64,000 nt of DNA from Alteromonas sp. ALT199 (GCF_018619335.1 NZ_JAHHDX010000144.1:50103-114102), one strand, 5' to 3'; counted from the stretch's first letter, positions 1-9,186 are shown. Notes: generated from the sequence alone by a model not told the origin. A program made the numbers and translations.

Positions 1-614
1 CGCATACCTTTGCCTTCTGCCCCCATAACTAGCGCGGTAGGGCCTTTCAGGTCAACATCATAAAGGGTTTTATCGGTTTCACCGGCGGTACCCACAATCC
101 AAAGGCCTTTGTCTTGAAGGTGTTTCAAGGTTCTAGCTAAGTTTGTAATTTGAATTAGCGGCATAACTTCAGCTGCGCCACAGGCCACTTTTCGTACCGT
201 GCCATTTAAGCTGGCAGACTTGTCTTTAGGTACAATCACAGCGTGTACACCAGCACCATCAGCCGTACGCAAGCAAGCTCCCAAGTTATGTGGGTCGGTA
301 ATGCCGTCTAACACCAAAATTAACGGCTGCGACTCTCGCTCAAGTATTTTATCAAGGTCAGCTTCATCCATTACGCGAGCAGGCTTCGCTTTAGCGACTA
401 CACCTTGGTGCTGCTCGCCGTTCACTTTATCGTCTAGCGCTTTACGCTGACTAAACTGAACTGAAATACCGAAACGGCGCGCCTGGTTAACAATGTTGGT
501 CAAGCGCTCATCGTTACGCCCTTTTAAAACCCACACTTCCATTACACGCTCTGGCTCTTTCTCAAGTACCGACTGCATTGCATGTAAACCATATAACCAT
601 TCTTGCTGCGCCAT
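1..614 (-). CDS. rlmB: 23S rRNA (guanosine-2251-2'-O)-methyltransferase RlmB, partial
   Basis: The reading frame starts at the ATG at 614-612 and runs off the left edge, so only about the first 204 residues are present. It begins [18 protein letters not shown], the substrate-binding domain of SpoU/TrmH methyltransferases, and continues into the SpoU catalytic fold: [20 protein letters not shown] carries the family's N-x-G-x-x-R motif, and [12 protein letters not shown] near the edge is the SAM-binding knot region. RlmB methylates G2251 in the 23S rRNA peptidyl-transferase P loop. The start abuts the rnr stop codon with no spacer, so the two are almost certainly co-transcribed and translationally coupled, as in Escherichia coli. 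The C-terminus lies outside the window. Confidence 0.95.
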   Translation of the reverse strand, partial: MAQQEWLYGLHAMQSVLEKEPERVMEVWVLKGRNDERLTNIVNQARRFGISVQFSQRKALDDKVNGEQHQGVVAKAKPARVMDEADLDKILERESQPLILVLDGITDPHNLGACLRTADGAGVHAVIVPKDKSASLNGTVRKVACGAAEVMPLIQITNLARTLKHLQDKGLWIVGTAGETDKTLYDVDLKGPTALVMGAEGKGM

Positions 615-3032
615 TTAACGCTTACCTCTTTTATTCAATGACAATGTTTTGCCGTCGCTACTGCTTTTCGTGCTGCCGCGACCTGACGATTTACCGCCGC
701 TACGACTAGACGAGCTTGAGCCGCCTTTACTTTTGCTCCCTTTCTTGTCAGAACGAGAGTCTTTACCAGAGCGGGGCTTGTTATCAAAGCGAGTAGGTTT
801 GTCTGACGCCTTTTTAGCTGTCTTCACTTTTACCTTCTTGCCTTTGGTGGAGCGCAGCATAGACTTATCGAGTAATAAATCAATCTTTCTTTCATCAAGG
901 TTTACGGCCGCAACAGTCACTTCTACTGTATCACCAAGTCTGAACTGGCGATGGCCCGATTCTCCTACCAGCGCTTGTTTTACTTGGTCGTAGTTATAGT
1001 AGTCATCATCTAGCGATGTTATGTGCACTAAGCCGTCGATATGGTATTCGGTTAAGCGAACAAACAAGCCAAAGTTAGTCACCGAGCTCACCACACCTTC
1101 GAACGTATCACCTACGTGATCGAGCATGAATTCACATTTAAGCCAGTCGGCCACATCACGCGTTGCATCATCGGCGCGGCGTTCTGTCATAGAGCACTGT
1201 TCACCAAGCTGCTCAATTTCCTCTACCGTGTAGTTTTTAGCGCCGCTTACCTTCTGTTTGCCTTGCTGCTTGGCAATAATGCCTTTCAATGCACGATGTA
1301 CCACTAAGTCTGGGTAACGACGAATAGGCGATGTAAAATGTGCGTAGGCCTCTAGCGCTAAGCCAAAGTGCCCTACGTTTTCGCCATCGTAAACCGCTTG
1401 CTTCATTGAGCGCAGCAGCATAGTTTGAATAAGCTCCTCATCTACTCGACCGCGAGTTTTAAGCACTACATCGGTAAACGCAGCCGGCTCTGCATCTTCA
1501 ACAATGGCATGGGGAATACCAATTTCACTTAAGTAACTGGTGAAAGCGGTAAGTCTGTCGGCGTCTGGCTTATCGTGCACACGGTATAATGCAGGCGCTT
1601 CATGCTTTTCTAACATTAGAGCGGCACTCACGTTAGCCATGATCATGCACTCTTCAATAAGCTTATGTGCATCGTTACGCACTAAAGGCACGATATTTTC
1701 AATTTTGCGCTGGGCATTAAATACAAATTTAACTTCTTGGGTCTCGAACTCAATAGCGCCTCGTTTAGCACGCGCTTTTTTAAGCGCACGGTACAAGTCC
1801 TGTAAATTGCGAAGATGAGGTACATGAGGCTCGTAACGCTGATGAAGCTCTTTGTCGCCTTGCAGAATATTCCACACTTTGGTGTAGGTTAAACGGGCGT
1901 GTGAATTCATTACCGCTTCGTAAAATTGGAATTCTTCCAGTTTACCTTGCGCACTTATGGTCATTTCACACACCATACACAGGCGGTCGACTTCAGGGTT
2001 CAAGGAACACAAACCGTTAGACAGTACTTCTGGAAGCATAGGAATAACTTGGTCAGGGAAATACACTGAGTTACCGCGCTGCTGCGCTTCATCATCAAGG
2101 GCTGAACCTGTTTTTACATAGTGACTCACATCGGCTATGGCTACCCACAGCTGCCAGCCGCCGTCGTCTAATGGTTCGCAGTATACTGCATCGTCAAAGT
2201 CACGGGCATCTTCGCCGTCAATGGTAACAAGGGGAAGCTGGCGCAAATCAATTCGGCCTTCTTTGGCTTCATCTGGCACTTGGTCGGTTAGCTTTTCTAC
2301 TTGTTTGGTTACCCCGTTTGGCCACTGGTGTGGAATATCAAACGTGCGAAGGGCCATTTCAATTTCCATACCTGGCGCCATATGCTCACCAAGTACTTCA
2401 ACAATTTTACCTACTGGGTTCATTTTACGGCGTGGACGCTGAGTAAGCTCTACCACTACCACCTGCCCCATGCGGGCACCGTTGGTACTTTCTGGCGGAA
2501 TGACAATTTCATGCTGTAAACGGCTGTCATCTGGCACAACCATGCCAAAGCCTTGCTCAACGAAATAACGACCAACTATAGGCTCGCTGCGCGGCTCAAT
2601 GACCTGAGTTACAAACGCTTCTTTTCTGCCACGACGGTCGGTACCGCTAATACGCGCTTCTACCACGTCGTCGTGAAGGAACAAGTTCATTTGCCCTGCA
2701 CTTATAAATAAGTCACCGCTTTTATCTTCAGGACGCAAGAAGCCGAAACCATCTCGGTGACCAATAATTCGGCCTTTAATAAGCTCATCACGGTTTTGGA
2801 GTATGTATTTTTTCTGCTTAGTGAACTGCACCTGCCCTTCGCGCTCCATGGCACGTAGGCGGCGCTGAATACCAATTCGCGCTTCTTCATCGAAAGCGTT
2901 CACCAAGTTACAGATGTCAAGAAACGACAAGGGCTTGTCGTGCTCTTTTAATAAACTCATTAAATATTCGCGGCTGGCTACCGGATTTTCGTACTTTTCT
3001 TTCTCGCGCTGATAATGCGGATCGTCACTCAT
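615..3032 (-). CDS. rnr: Ribonuclease R
   Basis: This is an 805-residue 3'-5' exoribonuclease of the RNB family that degrades structured RNA. The order is a winged-helix region (about 25-85), cold-shock domains (about 88-240), the RNB catalytic domain (about 262-590), an S1 RNA-binding domain (about 645-725) and a Lys/Ser/Arg-rich low-complexity tail (about 735-805). The catalytic aspartates are visible as IDGEDARDFDDAVY at 271-284, giving D272, D278, D280 and D281 as in the E. coli enzyme. Length matches the family (about 813 in E. coli). rlmB follows directly, with its ATG touching the rnr stop. The tail is long and serine-rich, typical of RNase R rather than RNase II. Confidence 0.97.
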   Translation of the reverse strand: MSDDPHYQREKEKYENPVASREYLMSLLKEHDKPLSFLDICNLVNAFDEEARIGIQRRLRAMEREGQVQFTKQKKYILQNRDELIKGRIIGHRDGFGFLRPEDKSGDLFISAGQMNLFLHDDVVEARISGTDRRGRKEAFVTQVIEPRSEPIVGRYFVEQGFGMVVPDDSRLQHEIVIPPESTNGARMGQVVVVELTQRPRRKMNPVGKIVEVLGEHMAPGMEIEMALRTFDIPHQWPNGVTKQVEKLTDQVPDEAKEGRIDLRQLPLVTIDGEDARDFDDAVYCEPLDDGGWQLWVAIADVSHYVKTGSALDDEAQQRGNSVYFPDQVIPMLPEVLSNGLCSLNPEVDRLCMVCEMTISAQGKLEEFQFYEAVMNSHARLTYTKVWNILQGDKELHQRYEPHVPHLRNLQDLYRALKKARAKRGAIEFETQEVKFVFNAQRKIENIVPLVRNDAHKLIEECMIMANVSAALMLEKHEAPALYRVHDKPDADRLTAFTSYLSEIGIPHAIVEDAEPAAFTDVVLKTRGRVDEELIQTMLLRSMKQAVYDGENVGHFGLALEAYAHFTSPIRRYPDLVVHRALKGIIAKQQGKQKVSGAKNYTVEEIEQLGEQCSMTERRADDATRDVADWLKCEFMLDHVGDTFEGVVSSVTNFGLFVRLTEYHIDGLVHITSLDDDYYNYDQVKQALVGESGHRQFRLGDTVEVTVAAVNLDERKIDLLLDKSMLRSTKGKKVKVKTAKKASDKPTRFDNKPRSGKDSRSDKKGSKSKGGSSSSSRSGGKSSGRGSTKSSSDGKTLSLNKRGKR

Positions 3033-3357
3033 GTATTTTTAAATTACCTTTAATTACTTTGTTTACAATGTCTTCGTTTGTGGCTTAGTTCTTCAAAGTA
3101 CAATGGAAAACATTGAAATATATTTTTTAGACACATAAACCATTTTTGGTTCATGTGGTTATTTGCTGCACAGTATAACAGTATTTACGGTAAAAGATTA
3201 CGCGTTATTAGGCTTATAGCGTTTACCAAACTTTTTTGCTATGAACGGGGTCTTACGCCTTTGAATATCGGATTGTCAGTAGCGAAGAATAGAAAATCTG
3301 TTGCTAAGTCAGCACATATAAAAGTTACAGCAACAATTTTGTAAACTGAGATACTTG
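3033..3357. other. Intergenic region upstream of rnr
   Basis: These 325 bases separate rnr from the HigA-like antitoxin gene, both on the minus strand. The region should hold the rnr promoter and leader. An imperfect inverted repeat lies at 3132-3157 (arms of 11 bases, one mismatch, TTTT loop), about 100 bases before the rnr start; it has no U-run on the minus strand, so it looks more like a leader hairpin or protein site than a terminator. A 63-codon plus-strand frame at 3153-3344 has no ribosome-binding site or recognisable similarity, and I do not call it. Confidence 0.5.
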
Positions 3358-3717
3358 CTAGTAGATTGACTTTAAATTGGGTTTGCTGTTTGCGGTTCTA
3401 TATAGGTCGTATGCAACCTGATAATGCATCCATGCTTGGGCACTAATACCGCTCACAGCTTCGAGCTTACGAGCAAGCTCAATGGTTAAATTCGAATGCC
3501 CGTTAATAAACCTTGATAAATGTTTTTTTGAGATACTTAAACACTGTGCAATCTCATTTTGCTTCAGCGATGATTTTGACATGCACCTGCGTTTAAACAC
3601 TTCACCAGGATGAGGCCTTTTTAGATGTTCAAGCCTTGATACTCGCTCTCCAGTATCGATTAATGCTTTGCCTCGGTCACTATTGTATTCAATACCTATG
3701 TGCATACTGTGTTTCAT
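3358..3717 (-). CDS. HigA-like antitoxin (XRE-family HTH)
   Basis: A 119-residue protein with a helix-turn-helix domain at about 33-105. The stretch starting HPGEVFKRRCM, then QNEIAQCLSISKKHLSRFIN and ending near WMHYQVAYDLYR, follows the HigA/VapI layout (HPGE...L...ALG...S.i.NG...d.A.rL......s...WlnlQ..yDL). It should bind DNA and neutralise the partner toxin. Its ATG overlaps the last 4 bases of the upstream gene (3714-3717), the usual higBA arrangement with the toxin first. An extra N-terminal segment of about 30 residues precedes the standard HigA start. Family membership is clear; partnership with the upstream gene is inferred from overlap and order. Confidence 0.8.
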   Translation of the reverse strand: MKHSMHIGIEYNSDRGKALIDTGERVSRLEHLKRPHPGEVFKRRCMSKSSLKQNEIAQCLSISKKHLSRFINGHSNLTIELARKLEAVSGISAQAWMHYQVAYDLYRTANSKPNLKSIY

Positions 3718-4013
3718 GGGTTGTATTCTCTGTAATCAAGGCTGAAACAATCGCCATCACTAAAAAAACATGTTACCGCTCCACACGGTTCTACGTTATT
3801 AACTGTAACCGTTACATACCAAAGAGCGCTTCCTTCAGCTTTTATGGCACCAATATCTATCAAATCTGAAACTTGTGATGCAGCATCTAAGTCAAATAAC
3901 GCGTCCCAAACCTTGTGACGATATGCTATAGGAAGCCATTCATCATCACTTTGCCACATTGTAAGGAGCTTATCGTGGACGAAACTTATTATTGCCAATG
4001 GAATATCCAACAA
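3714..4013 (-). CDS. Diverged HigB-like toxin, possibly inactive
   Basis: An open frame of up to 99 residues directly upstream of, and overlapping, the HigA-like gene. Anchors to HigB/RelE-type toxins are IISFVHDKL near the start (compare IKSFKHKGL), ALFDLDAASQVSDL in the middle and DGDCFSLDYREYN at the end (compare DGDAYDVEYEDYH). Where HigB has an invariant W-R-(I/V)-x-F-R-F run before the DGD motif, this protein has GAVTCFF, so the conserved Trp and both Arg are gone. There is no ATG: starts are TTG at 4013, 4010 or 3998, the last fitting the usual HigB length best. A short inverted repeat (ATTACC-N5-GGTAAT, 4016-4032) just upstream could be the autoregulatory operator. I infer a weakened or repurposed toxin. 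Confidence 0.6.
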   Translation of the reverse strand: MLDIPLAIISFVHDKLLTMWQSDDEWLPIAYRHKVWDALFDLDAASQVSDLIDIGAIKAEGSALWYVTVTVNNVEPCGAVTCFFSDGDCFSLDYREYNP

Positions 4014-4115
4014 AGATTACCATAGAGGTAATTTTTCTCAAAAACATGTGCATATTTTATCCAGTTACAGATGTGTCAACTTCGATCTAAAGTCCTGTTC
4101 TCGATTCGGCGCAGC

Positions 4116-4133
4116 CTGACATCTGTATGTCAC
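4116..4133 (+). promoter_or_regulatory. Candidate Pho box (PhoB site) upstream of phoD
   Basis: The sequence is CTGACAT, four bases, then ATGTCAC. It matches the PhoB tandem-repeat consensus (CTGTCAT-N4-CTGTCAC) with two mismatches and the exact 11-base repeat spacing, about 100 bases before a phosphatase gene. Similarity to the consensus is seen directly; binding by PhoB and induction by phosphate starvation are inferred. Confidence 0.6.
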
Positions 4134-4233
4134 AAACACTCAGTATAAAAATGGGTTTTCGTTTTTGTTGCATGAGCGTTCAACAAAACAATGACATCAC
4201 TAGTTACCTTACAAACTTATAAAGAGCAGGCAT

Positions 4234-5940
4234 ATGGATAGAAGAACGTTTATAAAGCTGTCGTCACTTACTGGTGCGAGCGTGGCAGTGTCTACAGGGC
4301 TAGCGGGCTGCACAGTTAGCAATTCTGCAAATAGCCAACCACAAACTAACGCTACCTTTACTCATGGTGTAGCCAGTGGAGACCCATTAAAAGATGCCGT
4401 TATTATTTGGACACGCGCCTTGCCAACAACAGATTCAGGCTCGGGCTCGGGTTTAGCCAAAGCCGATATTTTGTGGGAAATGGCGAGCGATGCCGACTTT
4501 ACTGACATAGTAAGTAGCGGTGTTGTTGAAGCCAAGGCAACCCATGATTTTACCGTAAAGGTAGACGTAACAGGTCTTAGCCCGGCGAGCCGCTATTTTT
4601 ACCGTTTTAAAAGTGCCAATAATACAAGCCCTGTGGGCGAAACCCGTACGCTACCCGAGTCTGACGTGTCTAACGTTACATTCGGCATATTTTCATGTTC
4701 TAACTACCCTGCTGGATTTTTCACACCTTACATGGAAGCAGCGAAAAACGACAACATCGATTATGTATTGCACCTTGGTGACTACATTTATGAGTACGAT
4801 GGCAAGGGGTACGCAACTGAGCACGCCAGGGAAATTGGCAGAACTTACGCACCTGATAACGACACCGAGCTTTATACGCTAGAAGACTATCGCAATCGCT
4901 ATGCGCTATATCGTACCGATGAAGGCTTGTTGACCTTACACAAGAATAAGCCGTTCATTGTTGTGTGGGATGACCATGAAATTACTAACGACACCTATAA
5001 AGACGGCGCGGAAAATCACCAAGCTGATGAAGGTGATTTTTATGAACGACGCGCGGCAGCCGTACAAGCTTATTATGAGTGGTTACCCATTCGCCCACCC
5101 TTTGGCACTGAGCGTTTAGAGATTTATCGCCAGTTTACCTTTGGTAAGCTTCTTGACTTATACATGCTCGACACCCGTGTTCTCGCCCGCGATAAGCAGC
5201 TTGAATACGCCAACTATCGCGATGCTGAAACAAAAGCGTTTGACCAAGCTGGTTTTATGAAAGATATCAGTAATCCTAGTCGTGGACTTTTAGGTGAAGC
5301 CCAACGCAACTGGCTACATTCGTCCATGCAGCAAAGTCAGGCTAAATGGCAGGTATTAGGCCAACAGCTATTAATTGGTCGCATGCTATTCCCTGTATCG
5401 ATTTTTAACGGCGTTGAACGTAAAGAGATACCAAGCCACGTACATAGGCTCGCAAATATTAAACGCAAACAAATGCAAGGTGGCGCACTTAGTGAACAAG
5501 AGCTTGCGCTCATCAATACCGTAATGCCTTACAACTTAGACGCATGGGATGGCTACCCTATTGAACGGGAACAGGTTTTGATGCAGCTTAAATCCATCGG
5601 TAAGCCAGTTATTGCCCTTGCAGGTGATACACATAATGCATGGCACAATAAGTTAACCCTGAAAGATGGCACAGAAGTGGGCGTAGAGCTTGCTACACCA
5701 GGCGTGACATCGCCAGGTATGGAGCATTATTTAAGCATGGATGATGAAGTAGCAAAGACGCTTGCCGATGATCTTCCGCTACTCATTGAAGATTTGCAGT
5801 ACTGTAATCTTCATCAGCGCGGCTTTATGACACTGATCGTCAGCGAAGACAGCGCTAAAGCCACATGGCACTATGTGGATGCGATTTTAACCCAGGCTGG
5901 AAAAGTAGCTGATACACATAGCTATGAGGTTAAGGCATAG
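4234..5940 (+). CDS. phoD: PhoD-family alkaline phosphatase/phosphodiesterase, Tat-exported
   Basis: This 568-residue enzyme hydrolyses phosphomonoesters or diesters outside the cytoplasm to release phosphate. The N-terminus is a twin-arginine signal (MDRRTFIKLSSL) followed by a hydrophobic stretch and a lipobox-like LAGC at 23-26, so it may be a Tat-exported lipoprotein. A PhoD N-terminal beta domain (about 40-140) is followed by the metallophosphatase core: HLGDYIYE at 180-187, WDDHEITND at 245-253 and ALAGDTHNAWH near 460, which supply the metal ligands. AGAGCAGG provides the ribosome site. The candidate Pho box upstream fits phosphate-starvation control. It stands alone as a single-gene unit with a hairpin after the stop. 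Confidence 0.92.
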   Translation: MDRRTFIKLSSLTGASVAVSTGLAGCTVSNSANSQPQTNATFTHGVASGDPLKDAVIIWTRALPTTDSGSGSGLAKADILWEMASDADFTDIVSSGVVEAKATHDFTVKVDVTGLSPASRYFYRFKSANNTSPVGETRTLPESDVSNVTFGIFSCSNYPAGFFTPYMEAAKNDNIDYVLHLGDYIYEYDGKGYATEHAREIGRTYAPDNDTELYTLEDYRNRYALYRTDEGLLTLHKNKPFIVVWDDHEITNDTYKDGAENHQADEGDFYERRAAAVQAYYEWLPIRPPFGTERLEIYRQFTFGKLLDLYMLDTRVLARDKQLEYANYRDAETKAFDQAGFMKDISNPSRGLLGEAQRNWLHSSMQQSQAKWQVLGQQLLIGRMLFPVSIFNGVERKEIPSHVHRLANIKRKQMQGGALSEQELALINTVMPYNLDAWDGYPIEREQVLMQLKSIGKPVIALAGDTHNAWHNKLTLKDGTEVGVELATPGVTSPGMEHYLSMDDEVAKTLADDLPLLIEDLQYCNLHQRGFMTLIVSEDSAKATWHYVDAILTQAGKVADTHSYEVKA

Positions 5941-5959
5941 CGTTCTACGGCTTTGTTAG

Positions 5960-5990
5960 CGTGTATAGGCTCAAGCCTATGCACGTTATT
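5960..5990 (+). terminator. Probable terminator of phoD
   Basis: An inverted repeat with 12-base arms, one mismatch and a 2-base loop (5960-5985) is followed by TTATTTAT. It sits 20 bases after the phoD stop. Confidence 0.5.
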
Positions 5991-6065
5991 TATAAAGTTA
6001 AAGGCTACAAACGCTACCTTACAAGTCTCACAACGCGCTTAGTGCTTTCCACAAATAGTGTGTTT

Positions 6066-6362
6066 TTAATCTGCGTTGGGCCATTGCTGAGCATCATGAA
6101 GAACACGTAGTATTTCGATGCAATTTGTAATGATGTTTTCTCGATATATAACGATAAACGGCAGGCCATTTATTACAAGTTCCCGCGTATTCTTCAATCG
6201 GCCATGACGGCCTGCTCTAGGATGTTCTGATAAGACTTAGTGCGAACTATCAATAATGTTCATGACAACGTCAATAGCTACAGAGGGGCTATTTTTTTGA
6301 GCAATATGAGTTTCAATTTTCTCTAAATCGGTATTTGCAAGATCAGTCCATTTGAGCTGCAC
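6066..6362 (-). pseudogene. ParE/RelE-family toxin interrupted by an in-frame stop
   Basis: Reading the minus strand from GTG at 6362, the frame gives VQLKWTDLANTDLEKIETH, a standard ParE start, then meets TAA at 6239-6237 (codon 42). Past that stop the same frame continues without shift as HPRAGRHGRLKNTRELVING, then LPFIVIYRENIITNCIEILR and VLHDAQQWPNAD to a final TAA at 6066. This is the complete C-terminal half of a ParE toxin. The full frame is 99 codons, the normal family length, and overlaps the antitoxin gene by 20 bases. The parent codon cannot be told; one base change is enough. The toxin is therefore probably dead unless the stop is a sequence error or is read through. Confidence 0.85.
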
Positions 6363-6591
6363 GCTTAGCCTCCCACTTAGCTTTGACATCAGTATGGTCG
6401 GTCAAGCGTCCCTCATCAGCAGACTTCACTCCTTTTTCCACCTCTCGGATAAACCACTCTTCGCGAGCAACATACTGCTTGATGGCTTCGGCCATCAGCC
6501 ACGCCCTAGGTCTATCCATCGCCTCAGCCATTTCGCCTACACGTGCAAGTGTTTCGTCAACTAATCTTACTGAGGTAGCTTTTAAAGGCAT
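6343..6591 (-). CDS. ParD/CopG-type ribbon-helix-helix antitoxin
   Basis: An 82-residue protein starting MPLKATSVRLVDETLARVGE, the beta-strand and first helix of a ribbon-helix-helix DNA-binding domain, followed by a charged C-terminal tail of the kind that wraps the partner toxin. The overlapping downstream frame encodes a ParE-like toxin, so this is the antitoxin of a ParDE-type pair. The ATG is preceded by GGAG eight bases upstream, and that ribosome site lies inside an inverted repeat that could be its own operator. It appears intact although its toxin carries a premature stop. Confidence 0.88.
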   Translation of the reverse strand: MPLKATSVRLVDETLARVGEMAEAMDRPRAWLMAEAIKQYVAREEWFIREVEKGVKSADEGRLTDHTDVKAKWEAKRAAQMD

Positions 6592-6593
6592 AC

Positions 6594-6620
6594 AGATTCT
6601 CCGAGGTTCTTTGAGAATCT
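6594..6620 (-). promoter_or_regulatory. Candidate operator of the ParDE-like module
   Basis: A perfect inverted repeat, AGATTCTC-N11-GAGAATCT, begins 3 bases upstream of the antitoxin ATG and overlaps its Shine-Dalgarno sequence. Position and symmetry fit autoregulation by a dimeric ribbon-helix-helix protein; binding is inferred. Confidence 0.55.
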
Positions 6621-6762
6621 TTACTGTAACTGCACCAGCATTAAATGTCTTCTTTTGCCTACGTCGACGAAGTCAGAGTTCAAACTTTGATAAGCAAATA
6701 GTGCCAATCACAATCAGAAGTTCTAATACTTCTTCTTATAAACCATATTATTTAAGTTACGT

Positions 6763-6802
6763 CCTATTCCCATCAAGATAGGGGCATATTGACGGGAATA
6801 GG
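6763..6802 (-). terminator. Inverted repeat downstream of the TonB-dependent receptor gene
   Basis: Arms of 14 bases with one mismatch (6763-6776 and 6789-6802) flank a 12-base loop, starting 21 bases past the receptor stop on the minus strand. There is no clear U-run, so termination is likely but not certain. Confidence 0.45.
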
Positions 6803-6822
6803 TACTCTCTTATTCTTTACTT

Positions 6823-9186
6823 CTAGAACTCGTAGTAAACACGCACACCGGCAATGCGAGGCATGCCGCGAACGAAGGTAGGAATACCTAAGCCGCCCCC
6901 CGTGTTACCTGCATCAATTAAAAACTCTTTATCAAACAGGTTGTTTACGTAAAACTCGTAGGCAAACTTGCTGTTGTCTTGAAGCAGCTTCACCGATACA
7001 TCGGTCAGTGAGTAAGTATCTTGAGAAAGGCCAGGATAATTACTGCTTTCAAAGAACACTTCAGACTGGAAGCTGGTTAGCCAGTTAACATCAATATCGA
7101 AGTTATTCATATTGAATACTTTGTTGATGTTGATAGCACCGCTGACTTCTGGCGCTAAGCGAAACTTATTGCCGCCGTACTGGAATTCAGAACCATCAGC
7201 TGTGTTATCTGCAAATTCCGCGTCTAAGAAACCAAGGCTTGCTGTTAATGTCAGCGTTTCGCTGTAGTTGTAGGTCGCCATGCCTTCAATACCCGACATT
7301 GTCGAATCACCCACTGTTACCGTAATCGACTGCAAGGTTTCCGCGTCAGTAAAGCTTTGCTGATAATCGCTGTATTCGTAGGTGAAAATGGCTCCCGAGA
7401 ACAGGAAGTTGGCGCTTTGATACTTAACACCCAAATCGTAGCTATCTACAATTTCTGGCTTAGTCACATTAACGCCACCCGCGTTTGCATCCACAACTGG
7501 CGAACGACGGCCTTTGGCGTAGTTCGCATATAAGTTCCAGTTATTGTTTACATCGTAGCTTACTGCGAAGCGTGGCAATGTATCGTCAAAGTCGCGCTCG
7601 GCATCGAAAGTAAAAGCACCGTCTGCGGTAGTAAAGGTATTTCGCGTATAACGGGTTTCATCGATGTAGCGAACGCCAGCCGTTACATTAATATTGTCGG
7701 TCACGTAATAAGATACTTCAGCAACATAAGACGCTATGTCTAGCTCAGCCTCGAAGGTGAACGGTCCTTGTATAAAAATAGGCGGTAGCGCAGGGTTAGA
7801 AATAGGTGAGCCATCTGCATTAAATAGCTGAGACACCAACATGGCACGTAGGGCTTCTATTTCCTCTAGCGATGCATTGGTCGCTATATTCTGATTAAGC
7901 GGAATGTTTGAGGTGGCCTCAAGCTGTGCTCTTACAGCGTCGAAAGTACCGCGTATAAATGGGTCTACCATTACATAGTAAGGCAAAATCGATTCGTCTT
8001 GGGTGATGGACGCGCCTAAGAACGCAGCCAATTTATCACCCGAATCATACACCAAACGCATTGATGCACCTTGAAGCGTGGCATCGTTATCGAAATACGC
8101 GTCTTGAATACGCAACGCTGAACCGTCAGCGTCAAAACCTTCGCTTACTTCAACGTCTTTGTAGTAGGCATCGGCGTGTAGACTAAGCATTTGGTTAAAA
8201 TCGTAGTTTAGGGTTAAGTCGTAGGCTTGGAGCGTACGCTCAATACCTAACTCACCACCCAAACTAAACTCAGCATCAGTAAAAGGGCTAGTATCTCCAC
8301 CATTAGGGGCGATAGAGCCAGATTTGAATGCGATACCCGGCTGATCGTTATACTCCATTGCCGCACGAGCAATAATTTCTAGCTTCTCATAGCTTGCAAG
8401 CCAGGTTGCGCGAAGGGCTTGCACCGACACACCCTGAAGGTCTTCGCTGTTGCACGGCACTTCTTCACCTAGGTGGTTGTACATGTTTGCATTGCCATAA
8501 TAAGAATCAGCGCTACAAGCATTATTTTCTACAATACCGTCCATTTCTCGGTAAAGCCCAGCAATACGGAAACTGTGGTTGTCGTTAATAGGCTGGTTAT
8601 ACATAAACTCAACTTCTTGGCCTTGCTCTGAGTTATAGCCAACCTGCACCTTTCCTTCCTGTTCAAAGGTTGGAAGGTTAGAGTGAATGCTTACCGCGCC
8701 GTTGGCAGCCGCTACGCCAAAAAGTGTTGGCTGCGGGCCTTTTAAAACTTCAACGCGGGCGATATCGTAAAGGGCCACACTGGCTACGGTTTTCTTGCTG
8801 ATATCAAAGCCATCTTGATATACCGAGATACGAGGCGTTGCTGACACTGATGAAACATCATCGGTGACACCGCGAATATTAAAAGACGGCAAGCTTACGG
8901 CTTGTTCCTGAATTTGAACGTTCGGCAATATGCGAGACAGCTCATCAAGCTCCATGATATTGGTACGCTCTAGAAACTGGCTGCCTATAACATCCATAGT
9001 AACGGGCACATCCATTACGGACTGCTCTCGCATTTGGGCGGTTACCGTAATCTCTTCTATATAGTCAGTTTCGTTTTCTGTGTCGGGCGCAACTTCTTGT
9101 GCAATTGCAGCGGTAGATAGTGCAAGTGCAATTGTCGTAGCAAGCAAAGAGCGTGAATAAACGGATCTAGGGTACAGAGGACGCAT
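6823..9186 (-). CDS. TonB-dependent outer-membrane receptor
   Basis: About 787 residues using ATG at 9186 (a TTG directly before it is less likely; AAGGA lies at good spacing). A signal peptide ends near STAAIAQ. The TonB box region reads IEEITVTAQ, followed by a plug domain with LPNVQIQ, FNIRGVTDD and VEVLKGPQPTLFG, then a 22-strand beta-barrel ending in the terminal signature VRVYYEF with a C-terminal Phe. Such receptors take up siderophores, vitamin B12, sugars or other ligands using TonB energy. The substrate is not evident: no transport or enzyme genes adjoin. The plug resembles the iron-complex and pesticin/yersiniabactin-type plugs common in Alteromonadales, so iron or a complex organic ligand are both possible. 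Confidence 0.9.
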   Translation of the reverse strand: MRPLYPRSVYSRSLLATTIALALSTAAIAQEVAPDTENETDYIEEITVTAQMREQSVMDVPVTMDVIGSQFLERTNIMELDELSRILPNVQIQEQAVSLPSFNIRGVTDDVSSVSATPRISVYQDGFDISKKTVASVALYDIARVEVLKGPQPTLFGVAAANGAVSIHSNLPTFEQEGKVQVGYNSEQGQEVEFMYNQPINDNHSFRIAGLYREMDGIVENNACSADSYYGNANMYNHLGEEVPCNSEDLQGVSVQALRATWLASYEKLEIIARAAMEYNDQPGIAFKSGSIAPNGGDTSPFTDAEFSLGGELGIERTLQAYDLTLNYDFNQMLSLHADAYYKDVEVSEGFDADGSALRIQDAYFDNDATLQGASMRLVYDSGDKLAAFLGASITQDESILPYYVMVDPFIRGTFDAVRAQLEATSNIPLNQNIATNASLEEIEALRAMLVSQLFNADGSPISNPALPPIFIQGPFTFEAELDIASYVAEVSYYVTDNINVTAGVRYIDETRYTRNTFTTADGAFTFDAERDFDDTLPRFAVSYDVNNNWNLYANYAKGRRSPVVDANAGGVNVTKPEIVDSYDLGVKYQSANFLFSGAIFTYEYSDYQQSFTDAETLQSITVTVGDSTMSGIEGMATYNYSETLTLTASLGFLDAEFADNTADGSEFQYGGNKFRLAPEVSGAININKVFNMNNFDIDVNWLTSFQSEVFFESSNYPGLSQDTYSLTDVSVKLLQDNSKFAYEFYVNNLFDKEFLIDAGNTGGGLGIPTFVRGMPRIAGVRVYYEF

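Noticed and set aside
3132..3157. Inverted repeat upstream of rnr as a terminator
   Set aside because: No U-run on the minus strand and it is more than 200 bases past the antitoxin stop.
3153..3344. 63-codon plus-strand frame upstream of rnr
   Set aside because: No ribosome site, no protein-like composition, and it runs through the promoter region and an inverted repeat.
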